Assembly (NCBI RefSeq): GCF_018417535.1 | Contig: NZ_CP070978.1 | Span: 434,001-498,000, forward strand | From: Burkholderia pyrrocinia | GTDB taxonomy: Bacteria > Pseudomonadota > Gammaproteobacteria > Burkholderiales > Burkholderiaceae | DNA length: 64,000 nt | Direction of reading: 5' to 3' | Shown: positions 21,709 to 30,047 of the stretch, piece after piece | Layout: the number at the start of each line of letters is the position of its first letter | Position numbering within the stretch: position 1 is the first letter of the stretch | Notes under the pieces: generated by a model | What the model saw: the letters and a program-made list of their open reading frames with translations, nothing else | Told to the model about the DNA's origin: nothing | Database searches by the model: none | Translations under genes and position numbers: made by a program

Positions 21709-22252
21709 ATGATCAACTACCGCACGCCCGAACTGTCGGCACATCTCTTTCCTGCGCCGGTGGACGCGGACGAGATCGAGGTGACCGAGCCGCTGTCGAT
21801 CGATCCGTCGATTGAGGCGGTAGGAATTGACTTCGGTGGTACGCGTTTTATAGTGTTTTTCGCCGACGTGATGGCGTACGCCGGCAGTGATCCGGACTAC
21901 GTTCGCCAGACAGCCTCCGCGTGGAACAACGGCTTCGTTCCGACTGCAGGGTCGCGCTTGGTTAAATTCGTGCGGGCCGATGCAGACGCGGACACGATGT
22001 TCGACCCGGCCGAATGGCCTTTGCCGGATGCCGCAATGATCTGGCAGTTCATCGAAGCCTTGGCGGCCGCAGTCTTCGGAAAAAATTGTACGTTACGTTG
22101 GCTCACCCCTTGGGGTGCGAGGTGCTTACGTGCAAATCAACACGGAGAGCGAAATAAAGTGGGGGACTTTTCAATTTCCTGAGGATGCCGTTCGGCACTC
22201 GCGGAAAGCGGCGCCTGTGGCTCATTTCCGTGAACAGTTTCGTCCCGGTTAG
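21709..22252 (+). pseudogene. Orphan gene of unknown function with one frameshift
   Basis: The frame opens with a GAAGGGA ribosome-binding site before the ATG and runs as acidic, Burkholderia-like coding sequence. After LRWLT the apparent frame turns into unlikely sequence. The +1 frame instead continues coherently (GVRGAYVQINTESEIKWGTFQF) to a stop at 22250-22252. A one-base expansion of the C run at 22106-22109 explains this. The corrected product is about 180 residues, soluble, with no signal peptide. I do not recognise the family. It may be a recent pseudogene or a sequencing error. Confidence 0.6.
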
Positions 22253-22429
22253 ACGGCGTTTCATGATCGATGGGCCGCTGGGCGTGCCGTTGGCAAGAGA
22301 CCGTCTACGCTCGCAGCCGGCTTTATGTACTTTGCGTAGTGTCCCGCACCTCGAGAGTCGTCGAGCGGCTGGCGTGAGCGTGCCATTTCCACTACGCTTA
22401 CTCTTAATTAAAAATCAAAAGATCAAAGC

Positions 22430-23404
22430 ATGGACGAGCCCTTCAATCTTTACGCCGACGCTGCGCAAAAACTGATTGAGAGAGAGACCCAACTGATTTA
22501 CGCGCGACCGCCGGCGGGGCCGCAAACGCCGCACAAACCTCGTGGCCCACTGCCGTCCGCTATCGACGACTGGCGGCTCGCACATGCGATCCGACTCATG
22601 GAGCGCAGCCCGGCCGAACCCGTGCGGCTCGAAGACGTCGCGCGATACGTCGACCTAAGTCCATTTCACTTCCAGCGATACTTCAAGGACGCGATGGGCG
22701 AATCGCCGGCTGCATATCTTCGGCGCGTCAGACTCGACCGTGCCGCGCTCAACCTGTGCATGGGCGAGGACCGAGTACTGGACGTCGCGCTGCGCGCGGG
22801 TTACGCCAGCCACGAAGCGTTCGTGCGGGCGTTTCATCGACAATTCGGTCTGGTGCCCACGCAATACCGCGTCTATGCGCGTCACGCTTCGAGCACACCG
22901 CAGGCGGGCGACTACGAGCGTGCCCGGGAGGTGCGGGTGCGAGAACGGCCGGCGTTGGCCCTGCTCGGCATGCGCTTCTACGGACCCTACGCCAACGTAC
23001 CTTCGCATTGGCAGCATTTCGCGAAAACACTGGAGCGCGCCGGTATTGCGCTCGACGCCGTGCAGCCCATCGGCATCATCCAGGACAACCCCGAAATTAC
23101 CGACAACCAGTTCATTCGCTACGACTGCGCTATTGCAGATCCCGGTGGAGAGGTTCATCGTTCGGCCCTGACAAAGCTCGATTTCACAGCAGGCACGTAT
23201 GTCTCGCTCGCCCATCGTTCACGGTACAGCGAAATCTTCACGACCTATCGAGTCCTCTCCCTCGTATGGCTGCCGAGCGTCGCGGCGGAGTTCGTCGCCG
23301 ATGCTAACGGTGGCTACGAGTTCTATCGCACTCCGCCGTGGCGAAACGCCGGGGAGGCACTCGATCTCGACGTCGTACTTCCTCTGCGGCGAACCGGATC
23401 GTAA
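22430..23404 (+). CDS. AraC-family regulator with GyrI-like ligand domain
   Basis: The 324-residue protein has an N-terminal double helix-turn-helix of the AraC type (about residues 40-145, with VARYVDLSPFHFQRYFK and GYASHEAFVRAFHRQFG). A C-terminal GyrI-like small-molecule-binding domain follows at about residues 160-320. This layout is shared with Rob/SoxS-like multidrug and stress regulators that respond to hydrophobic ligands. It sits alone, 299 bp upstream of the MACPF gene in the same direction. A regulatory link is possible but not shown. Confidence 0.9.
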   Translation: MDEPFNLYADAAQKLIERETQLIYARPPAGPQTPHKPRGPLPSAIDDWRLAHAIRLMERSPAEPVRLEDVARYVDLSPFHFQRYFKDAMGESPAAYLRRVRLDRAALNLCMGEDRVLDVALRAGYASHEAFVRAFHRQFGLVPTQYRVYARHASSTPQAGDYERAREVRVRERPALALLGMRFYGPYANVPSHWQHFAKTLERAGIALDAVQPIGIIQDNPEITDNQFIRYDCAIADPGGEVHRSALTKLDFTAGTYVSLAHRSRYSEIFTTYRVLSLVWLPSVAAEFVADANGGYEFYRTPPWRNAGEALDLDVVLPLRRTGS

Positions 23405-23703
23405 AGGCTGAAACATCCCGGGAGCCATTCCGCTCCCCGGCAGCGTGCTTGCACCCTCCGCCATGCAGTACGGGTCGCACATGCCGCAGGTCACGACTGC
23501 GGCTCACCGTTCAACCGGTCATCACATGCGTTTTGAATCCGCCGGATCCGGCGCACGCATTTGGCTATGCCATTCGAATTATTTCTCCATTAGTAACGCG
23601 TGAGTGGCCCAAACAAAAATATAAAACCGCAAGTTTTATCAAGAAGGTCACAGGCACCGCATTCTAGACTCGGGGCGAGTTTCTTCCCGCTGTTCACTTT
23701 TTT

Positions 23704-25416
23704 ATGGGGTGCGAGATGCAGACAATACCCGGTGTAGGATTGCTCGGATTCGGTTTCGACATTCTCGGTTCGTACGACGTGTCGTCGGCCACCAAGGCCA
23801 TCCTCGTGCCGCCGAGCGGCAATGGCTCGACCTTTACCGACCCCTTCTCCAAGAAGGAATATTCGGTGCCGAACAACGTTACGATTACGGAAGGAAGCGG
23901 CGACCACACCCAGTCGGCGCAGGTTGTCGCGACCCGGACCCGCCAGGAGTTTCAAGGCACCTTCGACGCCAAGGCCGGTGTGAGCGGATCGTATCGAGGC
24001 TTCTCCGGCGAGTTCAATGCGTCCTTCAGCGCGGAATCCGGAAGCGAAAACACCTACTGGTACTGCATGGCTTCGGGCCGCTTCGAGACCTGGAGCGCGC
24101 TACTCCAGGAGGTTTCGGCGCCGAACATCAGCAAGGACTTCGCAGACGACCCGGACGTTCTCGCTATGTCCAAACAGACAAACTTCAACAATCTCAACCG
24201 GCACCTGTTCTTCCGCGTCTTCCGCAAGTGGGGAACCCATTTCATCGATCAGGTGACGCTGGGCGGCGAGTTCAACTACCTCACGGCTGCCGACACGAGT
24301 TACTCGTCCGACCGCATGCAGATCGAGGCGAACCTCGGCCTCGAATTCGAAAGCCTGTTCGTGGACGCCGCGGCGCAGTCCAGTCTCAAGTGGCAGCAGC
24401 TCACAAGGAAATGGGTCGAAAATCGTCGAACCTCCTGGGCTGCCTCGGGTGGCGACACCAGCCTGCTGCAAGCGTTGAACCCGAGCCCCGGTTACGAAGA
24501 CAGCTTCACGAGCGCCTATCGCAGCTGGGTTGCCTCGATCCCGGCTGTGCCCGCGATCATCGGCTTTCGGCTTAGTGACCTGTCACGCTTATTTTCCGGG
24601 TCCGTGGGGCAGGCGATAAGCGATGCCTTGAACGACTACCTGAATCAAGGGCTGTATCTTCAGGCCGAATTTTCCAGGACCGGGTTTAACGAACCGACGT
24701 CCTACAGCGGTCTCATTCAGGTCCGCGGCCACACCATCCCCAGTAATCTCCCACCGCAAACCGGCGGTTACAAGGAAGGCGGGGCGCAGATCGCCGTGTT
24801 CGACCCGGATACGTTGCAGCTCGTGGTCGATGCGGCAGCGTACAGCGGACTGCCGGACCAGAACGATCTGATGTGGGGCCATCTCTATACGTCCGTGCAA
24901 GGTCTTTCCGATAAAGCCTACATCGTCGCACTGACCGTCTACGCCGTCCACGCCACGTCCGGCTTCCCAACCGGGCAAATGGCGGCATGGCTCGCGAGCT
25001 ACGGCGCGGCCATGACCAACTGGAAGAAGCAGGCGACCGTCATCGACGGGGACGACGACAATGTGAACTACCTCTTTGTCGGCCAGCACGGCACGCAGCC
25101 GGGGCAGGCGATTGAAAAATTCACGGCGAACTCCGCCGCGGGGGGCCATTCGCGCGGCTACACCCTGACCAATGTGTCCGTACCGTTGATCCCGCCATCC
25201 GGGGGCAATCGCCAGTACACGATCGCGACGGCGGCCACGTCCGCGGGCGGCGATGGCTCGAGCCGTACCGATGCCGAGCCGGCGCCTCAGGCCGCAGGGA
25301 TGTGTTACTGGAACACCGGTCGGCAGCAGTGGTGGAACAATGGCGACCTGACCTGCTTCGACGGCACCGCGCGAATCTGCCGGAATGGTGACTGGGTCGA
25401 AGAAGGCTCTTGCTAG
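23704..25416 (+). CDS. MACPF (perforin-like) protein
   Basis: The 570-residue protein contains a membrane-attack-complex/perforin domain (about residues 90-330), identified by WGTHFIDQVTLGGE, which fits the F/Y-G-T-H-F/Y signature. In known family members the domain assembles into large membrane pores. No Sec signal peptide is visible. The C-terminal part resembles a beta-rich accessory domain and ends in a short Trp- and Cys-rich tail with four Cys (from MCYWNTG to EGSC), a likely disulfide-stabilised module. The start could be 23704 or 23716; the latter has the better upstream GGGG. Bacterial MACPF proteins include insecticidal and host-directed toxins. The target here is unknown. Confidence 0.88.
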   Translation: MGCEMQTIPGVGLLGFGFDILGSYDVSSATKAILVPPSGNGSTFTDPFSKKEYSVPNNVTITEGSGDHTQSAQVVATRTRQEFQGTFDAKAGVSGSYRGFSGEFNASFSAESGSENTYWYCMASGRFETWSALLQEVSAPNISKDFADDPDVLAMSKQTNFNNLNRHLFFRVFRKWGTHFIDQVTLGGEFNYLTAADTSYSSDRMQIEANLGLEFESLFVDAAAQSSLKWQQLTRKWVENRRTSWAASGGDTSLLQALNPSPGYEDSFTSAYRSWVASIPAVPAIIGFRLSDLSRLFSGSVGQAISDALNDYLNQGLYLQAEFSRTGFNEPTSYSGLIQVRGHTIPSNLPPQTGGYKEGGAQIAVFDPDTLQLVVDAAAYSGLPDQNDLMWGHLYTSVQGLSDKAYIVALTVYAVHATSGFPTGQMAAWLASYGAAMTNWKKQATVIDGDDDNVNYLFVGQHGTQPGQAIEKFTANSAAGGHSRGYTLTNVSVPLIPPSGGNRQYTIATAATSAGGDGSSRTDAEPAPQAAGMCYWNTGRQQWWNNGDLTCFDGTARICRNGDWVEEGSC

Positions 25417-25488
25417 CGCCAGACGTCGAGCGAAGCAAAGTCGTCACCGAAACCTGCCCACCAGAGCAGGGCGTGCGCCATCGAGTTG

Positions 25489-25524
25489 ACACCTTTGCTT
25501 CGGTAACTAGCGAAGCAAAGGTGT
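25489..25524. repeat. Perfect 14-bp inverted repeat downstream of the MACPF gene
   Basis: ACACCTTTGCTTCG (25489-25502) and its exact complement (25511-25524) flank an 8-base spacer. A partial third copy of AGCGAAGCAAAG occurs at 25429-25440. There is no following T run, so it is not a standard terminator; a recombination or protein-binding site is possible. The surrounding 25417-25762 stretch holds no convincing gene. Confidence 0.75.
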
Positions 25525-25762
25525 AAGCACCTCGCGACGGCCGTCCGCAACGCGGAAGCGGCGACCACCGATCGGATGGTCACCGCTTCTATGAGCGACA
25601 TGGCTTCTTGAGAGACGGACAGCGGCTTGCCAAGAAACTATCCCTGTTGAGAGGGACGTCGTTACCTGATCGCATTCGATCAACCCAGCCGCGGCCGTGT
25701 TCTTTGCCAACGCCATCCGTGCCGTCACGACTGCTCGTTGGACATGCTGCTTGCAGATATCT

Positions 25763-26507
25763 GCTGTTCGCGCAGAACGAGTCGATGTTCAGCTCGTACA
25801 TCGCGCGGCCGAACGGTGTCACGCGGTTACCAGTCTTGCCTGGCTTCACGTTGCGGAACACGCTGGCCTTGTCGCTGTAGAACGCCCCAGGTTTGCCGTG
25901 CCGTTCGATGTACGCTCGCGTCGCCTCGAAGTAGCTGAAGGTCGATTCGGTCTGCGTGAAGTGCAGCATCATCAGCCGGCTTGTCGCGTTGTCGACGTAC
26001 ACCAGCAGCGTGCAGGCGGGCGCCCGTTCCTCGAACCGCGGATGTTTGTTCGCTACCGTCGATCTGGATCAGTTCGCCCAGGCACGTCCGGCGCGCTCGC
26101 GGCTGATAGACCTTGGGCGGACGTTGCCGGCGCGGAATCCAGAGCCCGGCGTCCGTCATCAGCTTCCTGACCGTCTCCTTGGCCAACCGAATGCCGTGAC
26201 ATTCCCACAGCTTCTCGCAGGCCAGTGTCGGGCCAAAATTGGCGTAGCGATCTCGGATGATCGACAGTGCCCGATTGGCGGCTCCTGGATCCAGACGACG
26301 GTTGCCGGACTTCGCTCGATGTCCCGACACCAATCCCGCCGGGCCGTGCTCACGCAGCCGGGCGGCCAGCCGCCGAATCTGCCGTGTCGTCAACTCCAGC
26401 CGTTCGGCCGCACGCCATGGCTTGAGCTTGCCGTCGGCTACGTCCTGAATGACCTTGAACCTGTCCAGCTCGCGCATCGTCAGCGTAATCCGCTCCATTG
26501 CAGCCAT
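25763..26507 (-). pseudogene. ISNCY-family transposase, frameshifted and 3'-truncated
   Basis: The minus strand encodes a close relative of the intact ISNCY transposase at 30133-31629: helix-turn-helix start (MRELDRFKVIQDV), then LACEKLWECHGI and GELIQIDGSE. Compared with the intact copy, four extra bases near 26040 shift the frame. Homology then continues in another frame (YVDNATSRLM through LNIDSFCANS) and stops at 25763, before the last part of the catalytic domain. The copy is dead. Its 5' flank is interrupted by the IS110-family element. Confidence 0.9.
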
Positions 26508-26565
26508 CGCAGCCTCCGGCGCCGGACACCCGGCGGCCGGACAGCTTACGCGGCCCGAAAAGCAA

Positions 26566-27968
26566 TGGGATGGACGCCCCCAACCGAAACGTCGCGGTCG
26601 TGCCAAAGCGGGGTTGTGTGTGCCCCACGTCCACGAACAGGAGCTTCCATCATGACGGCTACGGTTATTGGCATCGATCTGGCAAAGAATGTCTTCCAAC
26701 TGCATGGCGTCAACGAGCACGGCAGGGTGGTGCTGAGAAAGCAGATCAAACGAGAGCAGATGGCGTCGTTCTTTGCGAACATTCCGAGAGCGCTGATCGG
26801 AATGGAAGCCTGTAGCAGTGCGCATTTTTGGGCTCGCAAGCTGCAGAGCATGGGACATGTCGTCAGGTTGATGGCACCGCAGTTCGTCAAACCCTACGTC
26901 AAGACAAACAAGAACGATGCGGCCGACGCTGAAGCGATTTTCGAAGCGATTTCCGAAGCGGTGATACGGCCCAACATGCGCTTCGTGCCTATCAAGAACG
27001 TTGAGCAACAGGCAGTGCTTGCCTTGCATCGTGCACGGCAGGGTTTCGTTTGTGCTCGCACGGCGCAGGCAAATCAGATCCGTGGATTGCTCGGCGAATA
27101 CGGATATTCGATCCCGCAGGGCATGGCTCATATGATCCAGGTATTCGACGTTATTGAAGATGCGTCGAACGATTTTCCCGGCGTGTTCCGGCAACTGGTT
27201 CTGCGCCTGATGGCCCATCTGAAGGTGCTTCACCAACAAGTGACCGAGATCGACGCTCAAATCAAGGCGTGGCATCGCAATAGCGATCTGGCGAAAAAGT
27301 TGGAAAAGATACCTGGCATCGGTCCAGTTACGGCCACCGCGCTGGTGGCCACCATCGGTGACGCCAAACACTTCGAGAACGGACGGCAGCTTGCGGCGTG
27401 GCTCGGATTGGTGCCGCGACAGCACTCGAGTGGCGGGAAACAAAACCTGCTGGGCATCAGCAAGCGAGGCGATTCCTATTTGCGAACATTGCTGATTCAC
27501 TGCGCGCGTTCGGTGATTTTTGCTTCCAGACGAAAAGGCAATTGTGAGGGCTGGGTGCACGAGCTGATCCGCCGCCGTAACCACAATGTAGCCGCCGTTG
27601 CGTTGGCAAACAAAATCGCCCGGACCGTATGGGCGCTCTGGGCGCACGACAGAGAATACCGGGCCGGTTATCCATCCGCTGGTGCTGCTGCGTAACCAGT
27701 CCGGCCGATTCGGTACAGGAAGTACGGCAGGAAAACCAACCACCGATTGCTCAGGCAGTCATGACGTGATGGCAAACAGGTCAGACCGTGGTCGGTAGAA
27801 CCCGAGAATGTCCGAGCACCTGCGAGTGCGCCAAAGCGACGGGGAACCGACCAGCGGAACCGATCAGGGACAGCGGCATCGCCGCAACCAAAGTCCGAAT
27901 GTACGGTTGCAATCTACCTTCATGTCGTCATGAACTGAATGCTTGGCAAGCCGGGGGCGTCCATGTAC
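26566..27968 (+). mobile_element. IS110-family (IS1111-type) insertion sequence
   Basis: A perfect 12-bp inverted repeat, ATGGACGCCCCC at 26570-26581 and its complement at 27953-27964, brackets the transposase gene, as in the subterminal repeats of the IS1111 subgroup. The exact ends are estimated. Homology to the ISNCY element stops at about 26565 on the left, so this element inserted into or beside the older ISNCY copy. The about 250 bp between the transposase stop and the right repeat hold no gene. Confidence 0.8.
26652..27695 (+). CDS. IS110-family transposase
   Basis: The 347-residue protein has the N-terminal RuvC-like DEDD domain (GIDLAKNVFQLHG at the start, later KTNKNDAADAEAI). It also has the C-terminal transposase_20 domain (EKIPGIGPVTATALVATIGD and the Ser-containing SSGGKQ). 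DEDD transposases of this family insert without the usual DDE chemistry. The gene is full-length and looks intact, with no frameshift. Confidence 0.95.
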   Translation: MTATVIGIDLAKNVFQLHGVNEHGRVVLRKQIKREQMASFFANIPRALIGMEACSSAHFWARKLQSMGHVVRLMAPQFVKPYVKTNKNDAADAEAIFEAISEAVIRPNMRFVPIKNVEQQAVLALHRARQGFVCARTAQANQIRGLLGEYGYSIPQGMAHMIQVFDVIEDASNDFPGVFRQLVLRLMAHLKVLHQQVTEIDAQIKAWHRNSDLAKKLEKIPGIGPVTATALVATIGDAKHFENGRQLAAWLGLVPRQHSSGGKQNLLGISKRGDSYLRTLLIHCARSVIFASRRKGNCEGWVHELIRRRNHNVAAVALANKIARTVWALWAHDREYRAGYPSAGAAA

Positions 27969-28284
27969 GGTCATTTCAATCTAGCCACCACAACCAGGAA
28001 AATTGTATCTTGGTACTTGAGGGACCGTGTTGCGTCGCTTGGTTCTACGCTTCTCTTATATTTCTAGGCGTAGTACAGGTGGGTTGCGCACAGATTATCG
28101 GATTTCTCAGCTGGGGGGCTGTTGCACGTCGGTCCACCTCGATCTGTTGCGATCATCACTGGTAAGGGGCGCAACAGTCCGGTTTCCAAGAATTCCTCTG
28201 CTTAGCATCGACGTTGCATTCAATCACAAGCTGACTAGATCATTTCACCCGCCGCTGGGAGGTTGATCTCGAATTCTGACGCAG
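27969..28284. other. Gap without a gene, right of the IS110 element
   Basis: Only short, inconsistent frames are present. An imperfect inverted repeat around GGCTGTTGC (28113 onward) and GCAACAGTCC (about 28169-28178) recalls insertion-sequence ends but is too weak to call. Nothing else is seen. Confidence 0.4.
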
Positions 28285-28560
28285 ATGAAGCGTGCGCTGT
28301 CGTCGTTTCGCGGATTCGACAGCGATGCAATCGCCGCGGTACCGACCGACGCGTTGACGCTGGGAAGGGCCCGCAACGCGGACGGCTCCGAGGTGCACCC
28401 GCTCGACGTGCTGCTTGGTTCGTCAATCGAATGGGATCCGCATCGATCGGTCGGCGATTTTGCATCGACTGTGATTCTCAAGCGGCGCTGGAAGCGAATC
28501 GGATTCGCGGACGACGGAGAATGGCATCTCCCCGCGTTCAATGTCGCCTCGCAGGTGTGA
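28285..28560 (+). CDS. Small hypothetical protein or gene fragment
   Basis: A 91-codon frame with Burkholderia-like codon use lies 60 bp upstream of the LD-carboxypeptidase gene in the same direction. The product is soluble, with no signal peptide or recognised motif. It may be the 3' end of a gene whose front was lost in the neighbouring insertion-sequence region. The evidence is weak. Confidence 0.35.
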   Translation: MKRALSSFRGFDSDAIAAVPTDALTLGRARNADGSEVHPLDVLLGSSIEWDPHRSVGDFASTVILKRRWKRIGFADDGEWHLPAFNVASQV

Positions 28561-28620
28561 GCGGCTCGCGAGGGGTATCAGGTATATTCAGCGGGTTCTT
28601 ATCCTCACGGTATCCGTTCA

Positions 28621-29490
28621 ATGGAATCAAGACGCAAGACAGTGGGCGTCGTCGCGCCCGCAGGTGTGCCCGATCCGCAAGGAATCGAGCGCGGCATCGC
28701 GCTCGTCGAAAGCTGGGGCTTCAAGGTCACGACGAGCGCACATCTCGGCAGCCGGTACCGCTATTTCGCCGGTACCGCCGAGGAGCGCGCAGACGATCTG
28801 CGGCGCGCCTTGATGGATCCGTCAATCGATATCGTCTGGCTCGCGCGAGGGGGATTCGGTTGCGCGCATCTGCTCGAGCACCTGCCCGACGAGATCGCGA
28901 CGCCGAAGACGATCGTCGGTTTTTCCGACGCGACGTCGCTATTCTGCGCGCTTGCAGACCGGCCCGGCGTGTGCTTGTTGCATGGTCCGACATTCCACAG
29001 CCTGGCGACCAAGGTCGACGACGCGACGCGTGCCGACATGCGCGCCGTGCTGACCGGTGGCAAACGCGCCCCGCTGAGCCTGCGGCATTTGTCCGGCGCC
29101 CCTGGTGCGGTGCGGGGACGTCTGTGCGGCGGCAACGTGACGGTGCTCGCGAGCGTCGCGGGTACACGCTGGTCGCTTCGCTCACGCGACGCGATCGTAC
29201 TGCTGGAGGACGTGACGGAATTCGGCTACCGGCTCGACCGCAGCCTGACGCAACTGCGTCTGAGCGGCGCGTTCGACGGGGCCCGCGCGTTCGTGCTCGG
29301 GCAATTCACGCGCTGCCCGATCCCGGACGGCGCGGATTTCACGCTCGAGCAGATGCTTGTCGACGTGCTGGGCGGCTTCGGCCTGCCGATCTACTCGGGT
29401 CTGCCGATCGGACATGAACACCGCAACATCACTTGGCAATACGGCAACCAGGCTGCCATCGAGAACAGCGCGATCCGGTTCGTCGCGTAG
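28621..29490 (+). CDS. LD-carboxypeptidase, peptidase family S66
   Basis: The 289-residue cytoplasmic serine peptidase matches the LdcA/MccF family. It shows the nucleophile motif GFSDAT (Ser102), a central LLEDV with the catalytic Glu, and the late His in GLPIGHEHRN. LdcA enzymes trim the terminal D-Ala from tetrapeptides during murein recycling, while MccF relatives give self-immunity to microcin C-type compounds. The length and motif order are normal. Which role applies here cannot be decided; no recycling genes or peptide-antibiotic genes are adjacent. Confidence 0.9.
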   Translation: MESRRKTVGVVAPAGVPDPQGIERGIALVESWGFKVTTSAHLGSRYRYFAGTAEERADDLRRALMDPSIDIVWLARGGFGCAHLLEHLPDEIATPKTIVGFSDATSLFCALADRPGVCLLHGPTFHSLATKVDDATRADMRAVLTGGKRAPLSLRHLSGAPGAVRGRLCGGNVTVLASVAGTRWSLRSRDAIVLLEDVTEFGYRLDRSLTQLRLSGAFDGARAFVLGQFTRCPIPDGADFTLEQMLVDVLGGFGLPIYSGLPIGHEHRNITWQYGNQAAIENSAIRFVA

Positions 29491-29514
29491 CGTCGAATCT
29501 AGAAGGACAGGAAC

Positions 29515-29931
29515 GCGTAGCCGATGGATTCTCGCTTCGATCTGCTGCATCTTCGTGTCCGCAGACTTCGACAGCCAGTTGACCACCGACGTCACGAACG
29601 CCAGCCTGGTTTGCCAACGATCCTCGTTACTGCGCATGACGACCGGCTGGTTGCGCAGGCTCACAAACCACGACTCTAGAATGTCTGCGAGCCGAGCGTC
29701 ATCTAGTTCGGACAACGCGTCGTCCAACGCATTCGTCTTGAACGTACGGTCCGCATGATCGTATAGGTTCTCGACGTACCGCAGCCGCATTGTCTGCGTG
29801 GACGTCGCCCATTGAGATCCAGCGACCACGAGCCAGGCTGCGGCCCAGTACCTCGGAATGTGATTGCTGTCGACCAGCGCGACGCCACGGAGCGTCGGGG
29901 GCACAGTGTTGGCATCGATCTGAACGAACAT
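29515..29931 (-). pseudogene. N-terminal stump of a tyrosine-type site-specific recombinase
   Basis: About 139 codons from an ATG at 29931 (MFVQIDANTVPPTLRG) resemble the N-terminal core-binding part of a family of long Burkholderia integrases (IPRYWAAAW, LRYVENLY, LADILESWF). Similarity ends at about 29515, just after the LdcA stop codon. None of the catalytic R-H-R-Y residues is present. It is a dead end-fragment of a lost integrative element. The family call rests on remembered similarity. Confidence 0.6.
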
Positions 29932-30047
29932 AACAATTCCAGGACAGAACGCAACGGCCAAACCTACCATAAGTACGTTTCACCAATGTGGTATCTGGAG
30001 CTTCCATGCGACCAAATACGCAACAGCCCAGAACTTACCAACTGTCG

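Noticed and set aside
25413..25601. 62-codon minus-strand frame after the MACPF gene
   Set aside because: It runs across the palindrome and has no ribosome-binding site or motif.
25827..27743. 638-codon minus-strand frame
   Set aside because: It is an accidental join of antisense IS110 sequence with the N-terminal part of the decayed ISNCY transposase.
28113..28178. Insertion-sequence ends around GGCTGTTGC / GCAACAGTCC
   Set aside because: The inverted repeat is short and imperfect, and no transposase lies between or beside it.
28263..29417. 384-codon plus-strand frame overlapping the LD-carboxypeptidase gene
   Set aside because: It is in the wrong phase and Arg-rich; the S66 peptidase frame has the catalytic motifs.
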